Assembly: GCF_000003605.2 (NCBI RefSeq)
Contig: NW_003148770.1
Location: 528,057-592,056, forward strand
Direction of reading: 5' to 3'
DNA length: 64,000 nt
DNA from: Saccoglossus kowalevskii
Taxonomy: Eukaryota > Hemichordata > Enteropneusta > Harrimaniidae
Shown: positions 24,768-37,827 of the stretch, one piece after another
Position numbering within the stretch: position 1 is the first letter of the stretch
Layout of the letters: each line of letters begins with the position of its first letter
The notes under the pieces: generated by a model
What the model was told of the DNA's origin: nothing
Seen by the model: only the letters and a program-made list of their open reading frames with translations
The model's database searches: none
Translations under genes and position numbers: made by a program

Positions 24768-27467
24768 GATTAACTAGAATAATTGGTCGTATGGTGTTGC
24801 CTACAACCTTCGGTATAATGACGGGTATATCAAGCGCCGTGTGAAGTAATGAATTTGGTTGCTGTAATCATTTTTTGGATGAATTACGGGATTAATAAGA
24901 TTATTTTTAATCTAAAATACAAGCGCATATTAATTTCAATACTAACACGATAACAATATAACGATATTTTGATTAAAATTCGTGATTATTATAATAATCT
25001 CTTAGTCAAGCTGTGTTTGTTTGAGTCAAATGTTGTCAAAGTAAAAATGCCAACATAATCGTAGCTACAAAAATATAGGAGTAAATCTGAGAAACATAAT
25101 GGGACCAGATTCATAAGTTTGCGCTTGTTCTGACGTGTATGATATCTGTTGTACGATTTTTGAATAATGCCTACTATTTAAAACAGACATTATTGGCCCG
25201 TGTAATTTATGTAGTGCCTTCAGTTTACTCAGTACCAAGTCGTCCGACTGTCCGATTCAAATATTATTCAAATATTATTCAAACGGCATGTGATTTCTCT
25301 TTCTCTGTGTGTTGCATTAAACACTACACTTATACAACCCATTTTATTTCTACACAAACTACTTGTCACTTATACAAGTAGTTGAATCCTGTTTTATGTT
25401 GTCTCCTGGCAATGCTAGATGAGGAGCTTATATGCAATACTGTGGTGATATTGACTATAGAAGGCAATGCTTACGTCTGTCTATCGATCTGCATGTTTGA
25501 GACAATACTTACACACACTTCAAAGGAGACATTAAACCAGCAATATTTAGTGAAAAGGCGGAGACATGTTTTAATCCAACTTCCATTTCCCCCGTGATTG
25601 TCCGTATATTATTTTATTTTAACAGAGCGCTTAGCTCAAGATGCCAATATCATTAGGAAATTGAATATGGCTCGAAGGCGTACACAAAAACGGACAAGTT
25701 AATAAATTGTGTTTACTGTCCCATAGGCTGAATATTAACCTTGTCATACTTACGTGTGTCTTTTGCTTGTACTATTGCGACTTACTAATGTGAATGTATC
25801 AATATTGACGACATGTCAATCACATTTAATGCGTGAACAAAGAAACGATTTAAAGTGCACACACAATTGTGTGTATTGCAATGTTTTTAAAACTGAATGC
25901 TTACGCTTATGTGAGTTTTAATTAGATGTAAATATTAAGAATATATTTTTCAGTTCGGATAATCTAATACATCCGCGGTTACTATGACGATACTGAATTA
26001 ATATTGAATCAATAATGAATGTCTGTGTTATTGACATGTTTAAGCCAAATACAATTAAACGTGCTTAATTAACACACCAATTTCTGAGTGTTTTGTGACA
26101 AGAAAAGTCCACGTATTGCTAATAGATTTTAACATGACAAATACAGGGAATTTTGAATTCGAACAGGGAATTACTGTGACATTGCCTTTTGACTTTGAAA
26201 TCTGACCAGCTGTTGTGAGTAACATGGTGAATATGTATATGAATGATGACATATATTGTATACACATGTAGTGTGGCCCTAACCCCCGGCTTTTTGTGGT
26301 AAAAATCTAAATAGATTTTACTGGTTGAATGCGTTCAAAGTTTAAAACAGGCAGCCATTCTACCTTATAACTCTTACGAACTTACATACACAAACTAAAT
26401 AAATGGAGTACAGTTGATTTTCGATATGGTAAAAATGTACGTGAATTTGTAATCGCTCTGACACTATAAAGAATTGGTGATCAGAAGTGTAAAGCCAGTT
26501 ATAACTGGTCAATTTATTTCGATATTGTAATATATAGTATAAGCTGTCCGTCGTAAATAAATGGATGACTTAATGAATGATGAACCGATTAATAATAACC
26601 TTATTGTGTTTGTTGATTTATGTCTGGCAAAGCCGAAACTTATATATTTTCAATGTGTTTTAAAAATTAACAGTGAAATTACAAAAGTTTGATTTTTTGT
26701 AGAAACATGTTATTTCTTGTAATCGGCAGTATGCTTGTTTGTGCGTTGTGTTTGTGTTCCCCATTACCGGTCTGGATAGCCCATCAATTAGGAGGACTCA
26801 CATTAGCTTTCACCCCGTCGGCATTCGAGGTGATACAGGTTTCTAAGTTGCACCACGGACACGGATGCACATAGGACCAGTAGATTATATCGAATCCGAT
26901 GAGATATAACGCCATTCTTTCAAACCTAGTATCGCGTGTACGGTATTCGAGGCAAAATCTACTCTAGCTGATAGTGCTCGGTAACAGGCCTAGAAATACA
27001 ACGCCCATCAAAACAACGCCCTCGACGACAGAGGTGTAGTCAATAAAACTGTCGTATACTGAGGACGTTGTTTTAAAACACGCCCACTACGATATATAAA
27101 ATACATAAATGAATAAATGTAAAAGAATGAATGTATATATGAATCATATAATGTTATTCTAGCAGACTTTTAACAACGTCCCATATCTGTACACAGAAAA
27201 TAAATACAGCGATGTTAGAGATACAAGAATTAAAACATGAATGAAACAATTCATTTTCGCAACCAATATCGCAGCATTTATACTTCACCAGACTTCAGTC
27301 ATACTACAATCTGTTTATTAGTAAGTAACTCGACATTGTTCGTTCCGGTAAATTGTCACAATATGCAACACTGTCGTCCGCTGATCTTTTGTTATCGTCT
27401 TAATACGCATGAATTTTAATTAAGTGTACGCCATAAATAGTTTAATATAATATCAATTTATTATTAA
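24768..27467. other. Intergenic, upstream of the VWD gene
   Basis: No supported gene. The VWD promoter should lie just above 24767, but I see no clear TATA box or other site. Frames at 25139-25597 and 26055-26267 are short and AT-driven. A T run of about 25 bases at 27490-27515 belongs to the repeat that follows. Confidence 0.4.
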
Positions 27468-28361
27468 GATTCGTGGGCACTTGGGGGTGAATTTTTTTTT
27501 TTTTTTTTTTTTTTTGCTTTTTATTATCCAAACAGTCTTGGCTATAGACTATTAAAATTTTGTAGAATTGTGAATAGTGGAACATACTCAAAAAACAATT
27601 TTAAAATATAGATAACAGGTGCAAACATTCTCTCCTTTGAATGCTTAGAAAGATTTAGCATGGCTCTACATAAATAATAAAAAGGAACATGGTGAAAAAA
27701 AGAAATGACGGGATCTCCATATTATGCACTATACTTAACTTTTAACAAAACGATAATACATTTAAATTTGGAACTGCTACAGCTATTTTAATTATGAGCA
27801 TTAGCAAACTTCTTACTGAGTGAATTGTTATGCACATTAGCAATTATCTCAGCTTCTTTTGAGTTAACATCCCAGAACTTTGAAAAAATATCTCCTAGAC
27901 GCTTTGACTTTTTGTTTTGAATTTTTTAACAAATGATTGACAATGTGTTTATCTTCAAAACGCCGTCGGGGCATTGTTTTTGATTGAACAGTGTTACAAC
28001 AATCGTACAGATAACTAGCCTGGGTGTTAATTTATGCATAAACTTGAAGTAGTGAAATTTGAGCTGCGGCCCTGCAAAATTGAGAACTGGTAGACAATTT
28101 CCAAGACGGCACTTTCTTCGTAGTATACAGATGTACCCATATACTAATTTTTACAGGAAACAGAAGCATGGTTTAGAAGCTATTTTTTAAGCACATTTTT
28201 GTGCATATTTCGAACTACAGTGTCCATAGAAAAAAAATTAAAATTCATACAATAAGCTTTCTGAAAATACTAGTATATAGTTTTGTGGACAACGGAGGTC
28301 ACCTTGGTTCCCTAATTAACTAATTAAAATACTTGTCAGGTAAACTGCATCTCTACCTTAA
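27468..28361 (-). mobile_element. Longest copy of the AGGTAGAGAT TIR element
   Basis: On the minus strand this runs from TTAAGGTAGAGATGCAG at the right edge, through the inner block that includes the GACGGCGTTTTGAAGAT region, to GTGCCCACGAAT at the left edge. At about 0.9 kb it is the most complete of four copies in the window. The others are partial (18793-19305), internally deleted (31038-31680) or truncated (50956-51275). The left terminus lacks the final CTGTATCTCTACC seen at 31680. A poly(T) tract near 27490-27515 lies inside this end. No transposase frame is present. Confidence 0.85.
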
Positions 28362-29052
28362 TTCAGTATAATATCAACAGTCGAAATATATAGATATACT
28401 CATTCGCATTAAACTACTAGTTGTAATTACTTAAAGGAAGAACCAAATAAAATTTCTAAAAATTACACACACTTTAGTTAGTTCGATTGTCAAAACCTTT
28501 GCTTCAATTCAATGAAATACCTTAATGTAATTGCCCACAATGTCAACAATTAATAGCACAATAAATTACAATTTGAACTGTGGTCTGAAACATGCTATGG
28601 ACTACATAACATACTAACATTTACAGGGCATACGTTGTATATTCAAAGCTGTCATTATTTGCGTGATAACGTACTGATGAGTGATTCGTGAAATAATAAT
28701 ATTTACGTTGCTGGACAGTGATATAATGTAGGATAATCCGCATTAAATTAACACTGTAAGTCGTGTCTCCAATAACAAAAGGATTGCGTTTTTACAGTAA
28801 GTATATCTGTTAGAGTATCAGTAGTGCACCATGATGTAACATTGACAACTTTTGGTAAAGCGTGGTTATTCTGAATAGTGGTTAAACATCACGAACTCAT
28901 CTTCCGTGACTAACACGCGAAATAGCCATTAACATTCTTTCCGAGTTTGCAGTCGACTAATTAAATAACACATATTGGGAAATACCAATGAGAAGCACGT
29001 ATCCATCACACGCATGCCTACAATAAATATATATATTTTGGAGCTAAATATT
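28362..29052. other. Intergenic, nothing recognised
   Basis: AT-rich, no open frame of note. Confidence 0.5.
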
Positions 29053-29192
29053 CAGTGGCGGATTTACAAAAGGCACAGGGGAGGCGCGCCTTTAAAACTG
29101 TAGTTACTAATACACACATACCCCATAATGTAATGCGACGATGGCGTAATCGTCGCGGCTCCTCCAACTGAACATCCTGAATCCGCCACTAA
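29053..29192. mobile_element. hAT-like MITE
   Basis: A short element of about 140 bp with terminal inverted repeats CAGTGGCGGATTTA and TGAATCCGCCACT. Ends of the CAGTGGCGGAT type are common in non-autonomous hAT elements. The last base of the right end differs, and I could not see a clean 8-bp target-site duplication, so the copy is probably old. Confidence 0.7.
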
Positions 29193-31037
29193 CTTGTGTT
29201 TATGTAATCACTGCAAGACAATATGTTCTGACGCAACAAAAGGTGTCCGTGGCATCACTTTCTCAATAATGTTTCACGAGAGAGAGGTGTATCTGTACAT
29301 CTAAACACAAATACATTTGTTACTTCTGTGCTATCTAGCTACTTGAGACCAGACGGGTATTCCTGGTCAAGATATAGAGACGTCTGCGTTATCACTATAG
29401 CAGTTAACACAGTGACCGAAGACCCTAGCGTCAGCAATGTACAAACATACTCTCCTTCGGTCGCGTCCGTTAATAATATAGCTTGTAAACATGAATAATG
29501 GAGGGATATGCATATCCGTGACCAAATTGGAAAAAAACAACTTTAACTTTTGCCAGCATGGGATGCCACTAAAACATGTAGAAGGTGAAAATTGTAAGCA
29601 GGAATTAATATTATAATTTTCTGAGATATGCACGTGTCTTGTAGGTCGAACTCTTTAGCAACGGGGTTTGCTGGTTTATTTTAATATGTGCTCAAAAAAA
29701 AAATAAATAATATGTTATTGGTATGTAAGATTTAATAACGATATTCTAAATATAACTGCGTCAGTAGACAAACATCATCAAGCACTTCCCATTCGACTGT
29801 CATTGAGCGGGATTCACTGATTAAAGATCGAAGATTGACTATATCACAAAACCCATATTCTAAGTGAAACATTTCCCATTTAGATTAGTCTGAGACACGC
29901 GGGATGGTTTCAGTAATTAGGTTACTCCCTTTGATTATAGGACAGCTATTTTACTTATGCTACTAGTATCGTTTAGTGCGAAGCAGAATTCGAGCTGGCA
30001 ATGCATGACGGGATATATTGAAGTGAAGACCAGTTTTGATCAGTGTCGCTCGCGAAACCCATAATTTCAGATTTTATTTTTGGCTAAGATAATCAATTCA
30101 TTTTTATTATGACAGATTATTGCAAGCATACATCTAGGACACCTAGTCTAGCCGTCGTCGGGTTCGATAAGCAAAACAAGTCGGGTGTTGCTTTAACGCC
30201 ATCTTTTAGTGATCACTCCTCAAAATCCTAGGGAATCGTATTTTCACACATAAGCATTTTTAATACCAATACGTCGCCCAGTCTATATCACACGATCTAT
30301 GATTTCATCCCCAAAACAAATATCACATTAAAGTTTAAAAGGTTGATAACAAATCATTAATTCACTCATATGTACGAACAAGTGCCTGACAATTTTTTGT
30401 TTTTGAAACATAATAATATGCTCCTTGATATGCCCATTTGTCAATGCAGGCATAATCTCAATCAGCATGACACATTGCCGATTGATGTGCTCAACGTTAT
30501 ACGGTTACATTACTCAAGAATCCGTTTGTCTTCCGGATAAAATATAGTATTGACCGTTATTACACAATAATGTTTTCTACATTGACTTCACCTATCTACG
30601 CCATTGTGGCATGACGGACGGACTTGGATACCAGAGGGCGCGCTTTCTACAAGTTATTATTGCTGAGGTGTTCGTGCCAATGTGTTAGCTAACAACACAC
30701 GATATAATAAAATTATAAAGATTATATATGCGAATAAAATGATAAGAGATGGTGGCATCTAGCATAAGATCCTCTATTTAATGATTATGAACTCAGTTCC
30801 AGGACTACAGATTTTTGTAAAAGGAACATGTGTTCATTTGCCGAGTGGGTAAGTACGGACAGACATGCACTGGACATAACACCATCGAAACAGATCACCC
30901 TTTGACCTCACATTCACCACACTTGAGACTCATTTGGTTGGTATGGTAATACAAATCATGCAAGAGACCGCGGCCTGATTGTAAATGCAAATAAACATCG
31001 GTCATAAAATAGCTCGGTATCGCAGATTGGTCAGGAT
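29193..31037. other. Intergenic, nothing recognised
   Basis: No supported gene. The 88-codon minus-strand frame at 29367-29633 matches nothing known. Confidence 0.45.
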
Positions 31038-31680
31038 TTAAGGTAGAGATGCAGTTTACCTGACAGGTATTTTAATTAGTTAATTAGGAAACCAAGATGA
31101 CCCCCCTTGTCCACAAAACTATATATTTTCGAAAAGCTTATTGTATGATTTTTAAAATGTTGTTACTATTTTTCATGGACACTGTAGTTTGAAATATGCA
31201 CAAAAATTTGCTTTTTTTCAAAAGTGATTTTAAAAAAATAGCCCCTAAACCATGCTATTGTTTTTTTAAGTTCTGGGATGTGCACTAAAAAGAAGCTGAG
31301 ATAATTGCTAATTTGCATAACAATTCACTCAGTGAGAAGTTTGAAAATGCTTATAATTAAAATGGCTGTAACAGTTCCAAATTTAAATGTATTATGGTTT
31401 TGTAAAAAGTTAAATATAGTGCATAATATGGAGATCCCGTCATTTCTTTTTTTCACCATGTTTCCTTTTTATTATTTTTGTACAGCCTTGCTAAATCTTG
31501 CTAAGCATTCAAAAGAGAGAATGTTTGCACCTGTTATCTATATTTAAAAATCGTTTTTTGAGTATGTTCCACTATTCACAATTCAGCAAAATTTTAACAG
31601 TCTATAGCCAAGATTGTTTAGATAATAAAAAGCATAAATAATCACTCCAAAGTGCCCACGAACCTGTATCTCTACCTTAA
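31038..31680 (+). mobile_element. Internally deleted AGGTAGAGAT TIR element with both ends
   Basis: Both termini are present: TTAAGGTAGAGATGCAG on the left and CTGTATCTCTACCTTAA on the right, inverted repeats of each other. Both ends include TTAA, which could be a target-site duplication. Against the copy at 27468-28361, the middle (the GACGGCGTTTTG block) is deleted, joining the left end directly to TTCTGGGATGTGCACT. This is the copy that best defines the element's borders. Confidence 0.88.
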
Positions 31681-32131
31681 TTTTGGCAACAGATGTAATA
31701 TTGTTGCATCCCTTCTAGAATTAGACTAGAATTAGCACGACAAATGAGTAAAAGATCGTTGCTAATGGTTTTTGAATCAGTGACGTATAAGCGATGACAT
31801 CATCATTATTAAGTTACAGTACAGTAGGAGTCTCTGTGATTGGGTGCGACTATGTATAACATCACACTAGTAAATAAGTATTTTTTTTTTAAGTAATGCG
31901 TCCCAGGTTTGTTTAGGTTATCACTTCTTATCGTACCGAGTAAACATTGTGAGCAACTAGATTATCACAAAATATTCTTATTACCTCCATGACCACACCG
32001 AAATTGAAAAATGACATTTACGGAAGAATTAGCGAATCTGAAGACGATAGTTACGAACAACGCGTATAACACATACTATGAAGTCGAACTCGATAAAAAT
32101 AACACACCCCCATTGTTTACCGATAACCTGC
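31681..32131. other. Intergenic, nothing recognised
   Basis: No gene recognised. The T run at 31880-31890 is simple sequence. Confidence 0.45.
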
Positions 32132-32381
32132 TTATGCTGATACGCTGAGAGCTATCATGTATATGGCACCAGCTATTCCATGTTTCGGCACCCAGGAGCA
32201 CACAACAAATGTCAGCACACAAAGTGGTATGATTGCCCAAAACGCAGCGATATGTCCTTCCCGAAAAAATGTCGGAAACTTTCCGCAAAATCTGCAACAG
32301 CATTACATAAGGTATATACTAAGACATTCAGTTACTTGTAACTCACCTAATTGTTGGTCGATTCTTATAATTCGTACACAG
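32132..32381 (-). CDS. Candidate 3' exons of a membrane protein
   Basis: Two possible minus-strand exons, 32347-32381 and 32132-32291, joined by an intron with donor GTGAGT and acceptor GTTGCAG, keep phase 2. The larger exon encodes a hydrophobic run (HIAAFWAIIPLCVLTFVVC), a short loop (SWVPKHG) and a second hydrophobic segment (AGAIYMIALSVSA), then stops at 32132-32134. This would fit the C-terminal two membrane segments of an integral membrane protein. I do not recognise the family and found no upstream exon with confidence. A different frame through the same DNA is also open, so it could be chance. Confidence 0.3.
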
Positions 32382-35223
32382 CTGCAACGGTCAAAATGTC
32401 CAGAACGCATCTCTTGTTGTTTTAAATATGTCCTGACCCGTTTAACGAGGAAATACGCAATTTCCGAAGAAGCGCGAAGAGTGCAGAATATCCGGTGTCC
32501 GGTAAATTTCGACGGTGTCTACGTCAATACTACCGAGCGTGGCAGGCAAAGCATATACAATTATTGACACCCTAAACATTTAGGCGTTGCTAGTCTGAGG
32601 TGTAACCTAGCTACGTATGGGTGTATTGGCTACTGTTTACTGTTAAGTCCACCTATTGCGTACATAATAGACTAATTATAGTATGACATAATCTTACATA
32701 ATAAACATAACAGACATAATCTGATCGTGTTGTTCGTGCTGCGCCATTGTTCCTATATAAATTGAAAATATGTTTTATGGTATGAAGCTAAAAATAAATA
32801 AAAGTCAACAATAGTTCGACAACAATTAATAAAAGAAATAATGAACGTAACAATATCCCAAAATATATAATACATTTCCGTTTCATAACACTTGCCTTAA
32901 TAGAGATATTGTATTTGTCGCATTGGCACCACTTCTACTCATTAAAGTAGTATTTTCTGCAAAATTTTGAGTAACTTGCTCCTAACTTTAATCAATTGAA
33001 GATAAGGGGTGCTAGTCATACTAATCATATAACTGCGTTTTGCGCTTTATCGTCTTCTCTACAGCTGTTACATATTCTGTCCTGTATTACTACATAGGTA
33101 GTAAGTAAGTTGAAAGTTTTGCTCGGACGCAGCCGTAACATGTGTGAAATAAACATCCTATAAATGTTAATAGGTGCTAATTATTAAATAATAATTACAC
33201 TAAACTAAGACATTCATAAGTAGTATTTACTGGAGATGTCTGAAACCCTGGGAAGACGGCAAGGGGACTAAGTATTTTATCTTGGTCGGAACGTTTTACC
33301 AAAATATACTTCAACATACTATGTAAAATACTGCACTTTTAGTAATCACCGGAGGTCTGTTAGTAGATAAAAGAGCGGAGCGGAGCTTTTCATATAGATA
33401 ATTGTCCGTCGTTTTCTGTCGTCCGTCAAAATTTGAATTTTCGACTTCTTGAGAACTACGAGGTCAATTGCTTCGATTCTTGTTACGGACATTTGTCAGA
33501 TTTGTTCACTTTGCTCCCTTTCTTCAATTCTCTATTTGTGGCGAATGTTTTTTGTAATTTTGGTAAACATTTATATTTTTGAATTCCTCTTGAACATCAA
33601 AAAACCGATTGCTTTGATATTTTTATGTACATTATTTAACCGCACTTTGTCTTATGGGTTGCGTTGCCCGACTTGGCTGCCACAATGTTCTTGTAGGAAG
33701 AAACCGGAGCTGTTTCGATCGCTAGGTCGCTTGTCTTATTTTATTAAGAGATAAAATAGTCGGTGACCTCAGAGTTAAAAGTTCATTACAGAAATTTAAA
33801 TATTTGTGTGATAATAGGGCTTGAATAAATAATTATAGTGGGCGTCATGTATATTTAATGTCGACCTAGAGACTAAAGAGTTGCTCGATTGATTACTTAG
33901 ATTGTTGTGTGCAGTATTTTAACACTGTGTGGTATAGGTGCGAAAAATTTCGCTGCTGGCTATTTGATGGTTGTGTCGCCGGGAGTACTGATTGGTTAAT
34001 GACATTGGCAGCTTCATTGTCCACCTATTGCTCCGTGCTATTCTATACCAAACTATACCAGACGATCGGCATGCATTACTTTCATTGGAGGTAAGCTAAT
34101 TTGTTTATGATCGAATGCTAGATTCGCTTTAATGTGCGGTGAAGCCAATCATATACCTGGTTTCGACTCCCGCTAAATCGGATGCAGTACATGGTGCGGG
34201 CCTGACCTAGTAGTTCGTGTAGGTAGTGGTTACATTTGCGGCAGACAAAACAAAACAGAACAATTGTTTTCCATATTTAATACAGTCGAATAGAAGTGGT
34301 GATAATCATTTCTCCTTAAAGGAATTAGGTTGAACTTTTCGAATGGATTGTATATGTTCTGCATGGTATGGTGTCATATCTTTGCACAGGTGAGTCTTCC
34401 TTGCCCTATCTATCTATGACCCTGAAGCAAATGTGATTATCTTATTGATATTGCGTTGTTTGCAAAACTTAATATAGCATCACTCTATAGAGACTATCGT
34501 ACGACATTGGAATTTACGAGATAATATGCCAATCATTCTAACAACACGATGGTGTGATCTGACACTTCAAGCTGATAAATCATTGTACAGGATTCCAGCA
34601 AGTGCATGCTATCTTTGTGTGGTAGGAACTGAGAGGTAATGACAGTCCCGTTTACTATTAATAGTAAACTTGTTTACATGTCTATTTTCTTCCGTCAATA
34701 AAAAATAGGTGGAAATGGATAAAATACGAAATAGTCCAAGTGTTTGCAAAATTGAAAAGTGATTGCGTAACACCTAACTGTTCGCAATCTAACTGGTAAT
34801 TTATATGAAAAAAAAATACAAAACAAGAACATTGTCGACAATAATAACATTTAGAATGTACAGAAAAAAATACGTTTTTCAGTTTAAAACATTTATATAT
34901 TTAATTATATATTTGATATAGAACTATTTTGAAAACAGCAAATAAAATGTATAAATGATTAGAGAATTGAACAATTTCGAACTCATCATGATTTCAATAA
35001 ACAATCGCGTTTTTATGATTAATATTGTTGTTCCAAACATATAGATTTATACCACTTGCGCTTCAAATCTTCTTCATGAAGGAGAAGTATCTCTACAATA
35101 AGACGTAATTAGTATCTAGTCTTTTACATGTTTATGATTGTCATGGACATTCTAATTTGGAAACTTTGTTTTTTTAATTTGAAATAATGAGTTTATCTTG
35201 TAGAGCTTTTCTAGGCTGATTTA
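32382..35223. other. Intergenic, nothing recognised
   Basis: About 2.8 kb without a supported gene or clear repeat. A GGTTTCGACTCCCGC string at about 34161 resembles a tRNA B box, but no tRNA fold or A box fits around it. Confidence 0.45.
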
Positions 35224-35233
35224 GGGGAAGTCC
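35224..35233 (+). promoter_or_regulatory. Kappa-B-like site, upstream of IL-17-like gene 1
   Basis: GGGGAAGTCC, about 300 bases before the start codon. It is the reverse complement of the GGACTTCCCC motif found upstream of all three intact IL-17-like genes. It resembles a Rel/NF-kappa-B half-site pair, which is inference from the motif and its recurrence. Confidence 0.45.
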
Positions 35234-35393
35234 TCTATCAGATAAATCCCAGCGTGTGTTGAATTAAATTCAAAATGCGGCCATAGTACGGTGACCTTTG
35301 CGCTTTGCACGCCATGATAGTATACACAGCAGAGTCGGACTTATATATTCGGGTTTATATTTAAAATAGTACGTCACGGATACTCAATAAAAT

Positions 35394-35402
35394 GACTTCC
35401 CC
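35394..35402 (+). promoter_or_regulatory. Second kappa-B-like site, IL-17-like gene 1
   Basis: GACTTCCCC about 130 bases before the start codon, preceded by CAATAAAAT. The equivalent positions in genes 2 and 3 carry GGACTTCCCC next to an AATAAAAGGAC-type AT-rich block. Confidence 0.5.
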
Positions 35403-35532
35403 TGCAATGTCCCCTGCATGAAATTTTCTGCATAAAAGAGCTGCCAACTTTTGGATTTGGCATTAGGAAAAGAGTTATATACGTCAACGAAGAAAAAAAA
35501 TCAGCAACTTTATATTATTCAACAATATCAAT

Positions 35533-36538
35533 ATGGGTGTCTTCACTAAAATAATGGTGAGTAATACTGTTTTTCTTTACAATGTTTCATTGTATAGGAA
35601 CTGTAACTTCACTTATAAATACATCAACCAACCAGGACATTTACATTATACCGTCTATGTACGAAATGTAATGACTGGTATGGAAAATAATTTTCAGTTC
35701 ATTTGTAACATGTATCAGCTCTTTGGAATCAGCGTACTACGTAACATTGTGGCACAACTTCTTGCCAACTAAGTCAACTAAATGCATGGTATACAGGTCA
35801 TTCTGAAATAATTCAGCTATATTGTCTTTCATGCTTGTTTTTAAAAAACTATGCCCACGAGTTATAAGTCAACCCGTTCTTTTGGTGTATACAGTTATAT
35901 GCAACTCGTTAATTATATGTTATTATATGCGATATGTTCATGATTGCCTCATAATTTAAACTGAAAATATTGGCAGGTAAAAAAATATTAAACCAACCGA
36001 TTTGAAACATTTATTAAGATTAATTTTGCCGAAAATTCTAATTGTTCGCTTTCTTGTTTAGTTCCAGCATATTATTTTTGTCCTGTTATTTGTTGAATTC
36101 AATGGAAATCCAATCTGCGCGGAGCTCAATGAGACTGAACTTCGTCAAATGTTGGCTGGATATTCGCCCAACGCTCTCAGCCTCGGTATTTCTAGTGGTA
36201 CAATTAGTACACCTTCAAATACTTCCTGTCCGATATCATACGGTGCTGGCGCTCCACAGTCCGTGAGATCAACGTGTCCATGGTATAATGTAGAGAACAC
36301 AGATTACACTCGTTATCCACAAACTTTACTGGAGGCTCGTTGCTATGACTGCGACAACTGCATCACAGAATTGCCACCCAATGGTTTGCATGCGGTATGG
36401 GAATGTGAACGTGTCCTATCCAGTGTATGGGTTTTACAGATAAACTATAGTTCTTGTGTCAACGGCATATACCAGTACAACGCAGTACATATTGATTTAC
36501 ATACATCATGTGTATGTGGCAGACCACGAAAGGCGTAA
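35533..36538 (+). CDS. IL-17-like cytokine, gene 1
   Basis: Two exons, 35533-35556 and 36068-36538, with a phase-0 GT/AG intron of 511 bp, give 164 residues. The acceptor TTCCAG was preferred to an earlier TTTAG because genes 2 and 3 use the same position. Residues 1-24 form a signal peptide with a hydrophobic core around HIIFVLLFV. The mature part shows the IL-17 family signature: CPWYN at 78-82, DYTRYPQTLLEARC at 87-100, CDNC at 103-106, VWVLQ at 128-132, C138 and CVCGRP at 156-161. C100 with C156, and C103 or C106 with C158, correspond to the two conserved cystine-knot disulfides, and C138 to the inter-chain Cys of vertebrate IL-17A. Possible N-glycosylation sites are N29, N59 and N134. 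The protein should be a secreted dimeric inflammatory or immune cytokine. ATTAAA at 36913-36918 may be the poly(A) signal. Confidence 0.93.
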
Positions 36539-36673
36539 AGACTGTCTTAAAAGAGATTCCATGTTGTTGACGATTGTTGCCAATTCAGTCACATTGCAAT
36601 TTTCATTTCTCTTCTAAAGACGGTGGTCTTCTATGTTTTATGTAATCTATTTAGTTCCTTTTTCGTGTCACCA

Positions 36674-36755
36674 ATCATTATATTAATGCTTGAGTGCCAT
36701 ACTGATATACCTACACGAGTTACGTGTAAAATAATGTAAATCACGTTTTAGTGAT
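36674..36755 (+). promoter_or_regulatory. Conserved 3'-UTR block, gene 1
   Basis: Contains TCATTATATTAATG, then CACGAGTTACGTGTAAAA, then ATGTAAATCACGTTTTAGTG. The same three blocks in the same order follow genes 2 and 3. The ACGTG and CACGT strings could pair as a small stem. Its conservation in untranslated sequence suggests an mRNA-level element or a shared recent origin. Confidence 0.55.
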
Positions 36756-36770
36756 ATGTAAATGTATGTT

Positions 36771-37371
36771 CTCAATTAATCATGTTTACATCCATGCACT
36801 ATAAACTTCCTGTAACTATTCTGACCTTGTCTTGATCTGAGATTTTTACTTTTATATTATTTATTGTTAAAGAATTGATGTCATTAATGAACCAATCTCG
36901 TTATGCAATATAATTAAAGTGGCTCACTGTGAATTACGTTTGAGTGGTAATTTTGTGTTTTATTTCAGGATTCTATTCTTGCATATAATCATGACAAACA
37001 TTTTGTCTATACTCGCGATAACTTTATTGATTTTCATAATTGAAATTTTGTATTCGTTACTTCATTATGGTGTGACACACTTATATGGAAGCAGAGAATT
37101 GTAATTCTTGAGAACACATTTTCCTTTGCAGTGAATAACAATATCTCCTTAGTAATCAGCATCAGTCTCCAATTAATCATGTTTACATTCATGCACTATA
37201 AACTTCCAGTAACTATTCTGACCTGGACTTGATCTGAGGTTTTCAATGAGTCATTTTAACATCGTTAAAGAATCAATCCCGTCATGCAATATAATAAAGT
37301 GGAATTGGCTCACTCCGAATTACGTTTAAGTGAAAAATGTGAGCTTTATTTCAGTATTCTATTGCATCTGA
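36771..37371 (+). repeat. Direct duplication of about 210 bp
   Basis: Two copies, about 36771-36985 and 37167-37371. Each begins AATTAATCATGTTTACAT and continues through CATGCACTATAAACTTCC, then ATTCTGACCT, then ATGCAATATAA, to TTATTTCAG and ATTCTATT. A spacer of about 180 bp lies between them. Confidence 0.85.
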
Positions 37372-37827
37372 GTACAATCTAAGTAAAAACAGCGAGTGCA
37401 GGCACGAATGTGGGGATTGATAAATATTATTTATACACACAAAATGTAATTAAATATGGCAGGTGGGCATCTCCAAAATACAATAACACGGCAATGCTCC
37501 CCATAAATACATTAATATTCAAATTAGAGTAACTATCTGGCACGACATGTAAATGACAAATTGACATGTATAAATGCAGAGTTCAACATTTTCAACTTAA
37601 ATACTACGCATATCCTTGTTGAACATCACAACACATTTACTCAGCGACCATGTTACTTGAATGTCAAAATAATATATCAACAAGGTTTCCACGCTGGTAT
37701 CAGTCAACACAGTCAGTAATTCGGTGATGGTCAGTGGTCTTTGTCGAGATATGCGTATGTTGTACTTCAAGATGATTAGCCTTCAGTGGAGAGCGATAAA
37801 CATGGTACATCTTTAAAATGCGCAAAT
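37372..37827. other. Intergenic, nothing recognised
   Basis: No gene or repeat recognised. Confidence 0.5.

Noticed and set aside
34130-34230. tRNA or tRNA-derived SINE
   Set aside because: A B-box-like GGTTTCGACTCCCGC is present, but no A box at the right distance, no cloverleaf and no second copy was seen.
36062-36067. Alternative splice acceptor at TTTAG in IL-17-like gene 1
   Set aside because: It would keep the frame and add two residues, but genes 2 and 3 both align with the TTCCAG/TTTCAG acceptor six bases later, so that one was chosen.
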